From Burkholderiaceae bacterium (lineage in GTDB: Bacteria > Pseudomonadota > Gammaproteobacteria > Burkholderiales > Burkholderiaceae_C): 7,144 bases of DNA. Below the pieces are notes generated by a model. The model was given only the letters and a program-made list of their open reading frames with translations, did no database searches and was not told the DNA's origin. This document shows positions 6,012 through 7,144 of the stretch, piece by piece. Each line of letters starts with the position of its first letter. The stretch's first letter is position 1. Made by a program: the position numbers and the translations under genes. The DNA lies in the NCBI GenBank assembly GCA_029864165.1, contig JAOTTZ010000091.1, positions 1 through 7,144 on the forward strand, given 5' to 3'.

Positions 6012-7144
6012 ATGAGTAGCAGGACATCCCCACTTGCGCGTTTAGGCGACGCAAGCCTACTCAAGAGTGACGCGCTGATCGAGGGTGCGTGGGTGCGCGG
6101 CCGTTCACGATTCGACGTGATCGACCCGGCCACCGGTGACAAACTCGCCGACGTGGCCACCGTCGATGCCGCAGACGTGCAAGCCGCGTTGACCGCCGCC
6201 AACAAGGCGTGGCCCACCTGGCGCGGCATGACCGCCAGGGAGCGCAGCGCGTGTCTGATGCGCTGGCACCAATTGCTGCATCAACACGCCGAAGACTTGG
6301 CGCGCATCATCACCGCCGAAAACGGCAAACCGCTGCTGGAGGCCAAGGGCGAGGTAGCCTATGGCGCAAGCTTCATCGAATGGTTCGCCGAACAAGCCAA
6401 TCGCGTTGATGGCGAGACGATACCGACGACAGACAACGATAAGCGCTATCTAGTCATCAAACAGCCGGTGGGCGTATGCGCTGCGATCACGCCGTGGAAC
6501 TTTCCCATCGCGATGCTCACGCGCAAGGTGGCGCCTGCCCTTGCCGCCGGTTGCACGGTGGTGGTCAAACCAGCCGAGCAAACGCCGCTGTCAGCCCTGG
6601 CCTTGGCGGAGTTGGCGCAGCGCGCCGGCGTGCCGCCGGGTGTGCTCAACGTCGTCACGGCCGACGCCAGCAACTCGATCGAGGTCGGCAAGTTGCTGTG
6701 CAGCAGCGACATCGTGCGCCACCTCTCGTTTACCGGCTCGACGGAAGTCGGCCGCATCCTGGCCGCGCAATGCGCGCCCACCATCAAGAAGCTAGCGCTG
6801 GAACTCGGTGGCAACGCGCCGTTCATCGTCTTTGACGACGCCGACATCGACAGCGCCGTCGAGGGTGCCATGGCAGCGAAGTACCGCAACAGCGGACAGA
6901 CCTGCGTCTGTGCCAACCGCTTGTACGTGCAAGACGGCGTTTACGACGCGTTTGTCGACAAGTTCGCGGCGAAAGTCAAAACGCTCAAGGTCGGCAACGG
7001 GTTTGATGCCGGTGTTACCCAAGGCCCGTTGATCGACGAAGCGGCGGTCGCCAAGGTCGAGCGCCATGTTGCCGACGCGCTCAGCAAAGGGGCTGGTTTG
7101 TTGCTGGGTGGCAAGAAGATCGGCGAGCGCTACTTCGAGCCCAC
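6012..7144 (+). CDS. gabD: NAD(P)+-dependent succinate-semialdehyde dehydrogenase, 3' end cut
   Basis: Oxidises succinate semialdehyde to succinate, the last step of GABA degradation, in the cytoplasm. The frame is open for 377 codons to the right edge; the family is about 480-490 residues, so roughly the last 110 are missing. Aldehyde dehydrogenase motifs are complete in this part: TPWNFP with Asn163, the cofactor-binding FTGSTEVGR, LELGGNAPF with general base Glu264, and GQTCVCANR with catalytic Cys298 and the neighbouring Cys300, which in E. coli GabD forms a redox-sensitive pair. Long stretches match E. coli GabD as I recall it (ASFIEWFAE, VIKQPVGV, GNAPFIVFDDAD, NRLYVQDGVYD, GPLIDE), with a 10-residue longer N-terminus. 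Start chosen by AGGAGG at 6001-6006. It diverges from the accessory genes to its left and is unlikely to be functionally tied to them. Confidence 0.95.
   Translation, partial: MSSRTSPLARLGDASLLKSDALIEGAWVRGRSRFDVIDPATGDKLADVATVDAADVQAALTAANKAWPTWRGMTARERSACLMRWHQLLHQHAEDLARIITAENGKPLLEAKGEVAYGASFIEWFAEQANRVDGETIPTTDNDKRYLVIKQPVGVCAAITPWNFPIAMLTRKVAPALAAGCTVVVKPAEQTPLSALALAELAQRAGVPPGVLNVVTADASNSIEVGKLLCSSDIVRHLSFTGSTEVGRILAAQCAPTIKKLALELGGNAPFIVFDDADIDSAVEGAMAAKYRNSGQTCVCANRLYVQDGVYDAFVDKFAAKVKTLKVGNGFDAGVTQGPLIDEAAVAKVERHVADALSKGAGLLLGGKKIGERYFEP

Noticed and set aside
5681..6019. A 112-codon plus-strand frame before gabD
   Set aside because: It runs antisense to the helicase remnant, overlaps the gabD start, has no ribosome binding site and no family resemblance.

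Overview
The window reads as bacterial chromosome, probably proteobacterial and perhaps betaproteobacterial. This rests on an AlaS that resembles E. coli/Burkholderiales AlaS throughout, a GabD very close to E. coli GabD, and GC-rich third codon positions. The taxonomy is a judgement from recalled family sequences, not a computed placement.

Layout, left to right: (1) alaS (alanyl-tRNA synthetase) on the minus strand, with its C-terminal end cut by the left window edge. (2) A compact minus-strand toxin-antitoxin pair 27 bp upstream of alaS: a Phd/YefM-type antitoxin and a PIN-domain (VapC-like) toxin overlapping by 4 bp. (3) A 165-bp gap holding a palindrome, a hairpin, a 13-bp direct repeat and a weak terminator-like hairpin. 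(4) A two-gene minus-strand operon: an AlbA_2 (Schlafen-type) / GHKL ATP-binding protein followed by a ParA-family ATPase, again with a 4-bp ATGA overlap. (5) About 340-450 bp of decayed coding sequence on the same strand, which reads as the C-terminal coiled-coil tail of a large helicase. It is broken by at least four stop codons and two frameshifts, and its ancestral stop lies just before the AlbA_2 gene. (6) A divergent plus-strand gabD (succinate-semialdehyde dehydrogenase), cut by the right window edge.

Between the two housekeeping/metabolic genes (alaS and gabD) lies an accessory island of about 3.5 kb, all on the minus strand: helicase remnant, AlbA_2/GHKL protein, ParA ATPase, then antitoxin and toxin. 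The most interesting candidate for an undescribed system is the AlbA_2-ParA pair. It is intact, tightly coupled and has a strong ribosome binding site. The remnant suggests it is the surviving end of a longer helicase-containing, defence-like operon.

No tRNA, rRNA, CRISPR array, transposase or clear attachment site was seen.
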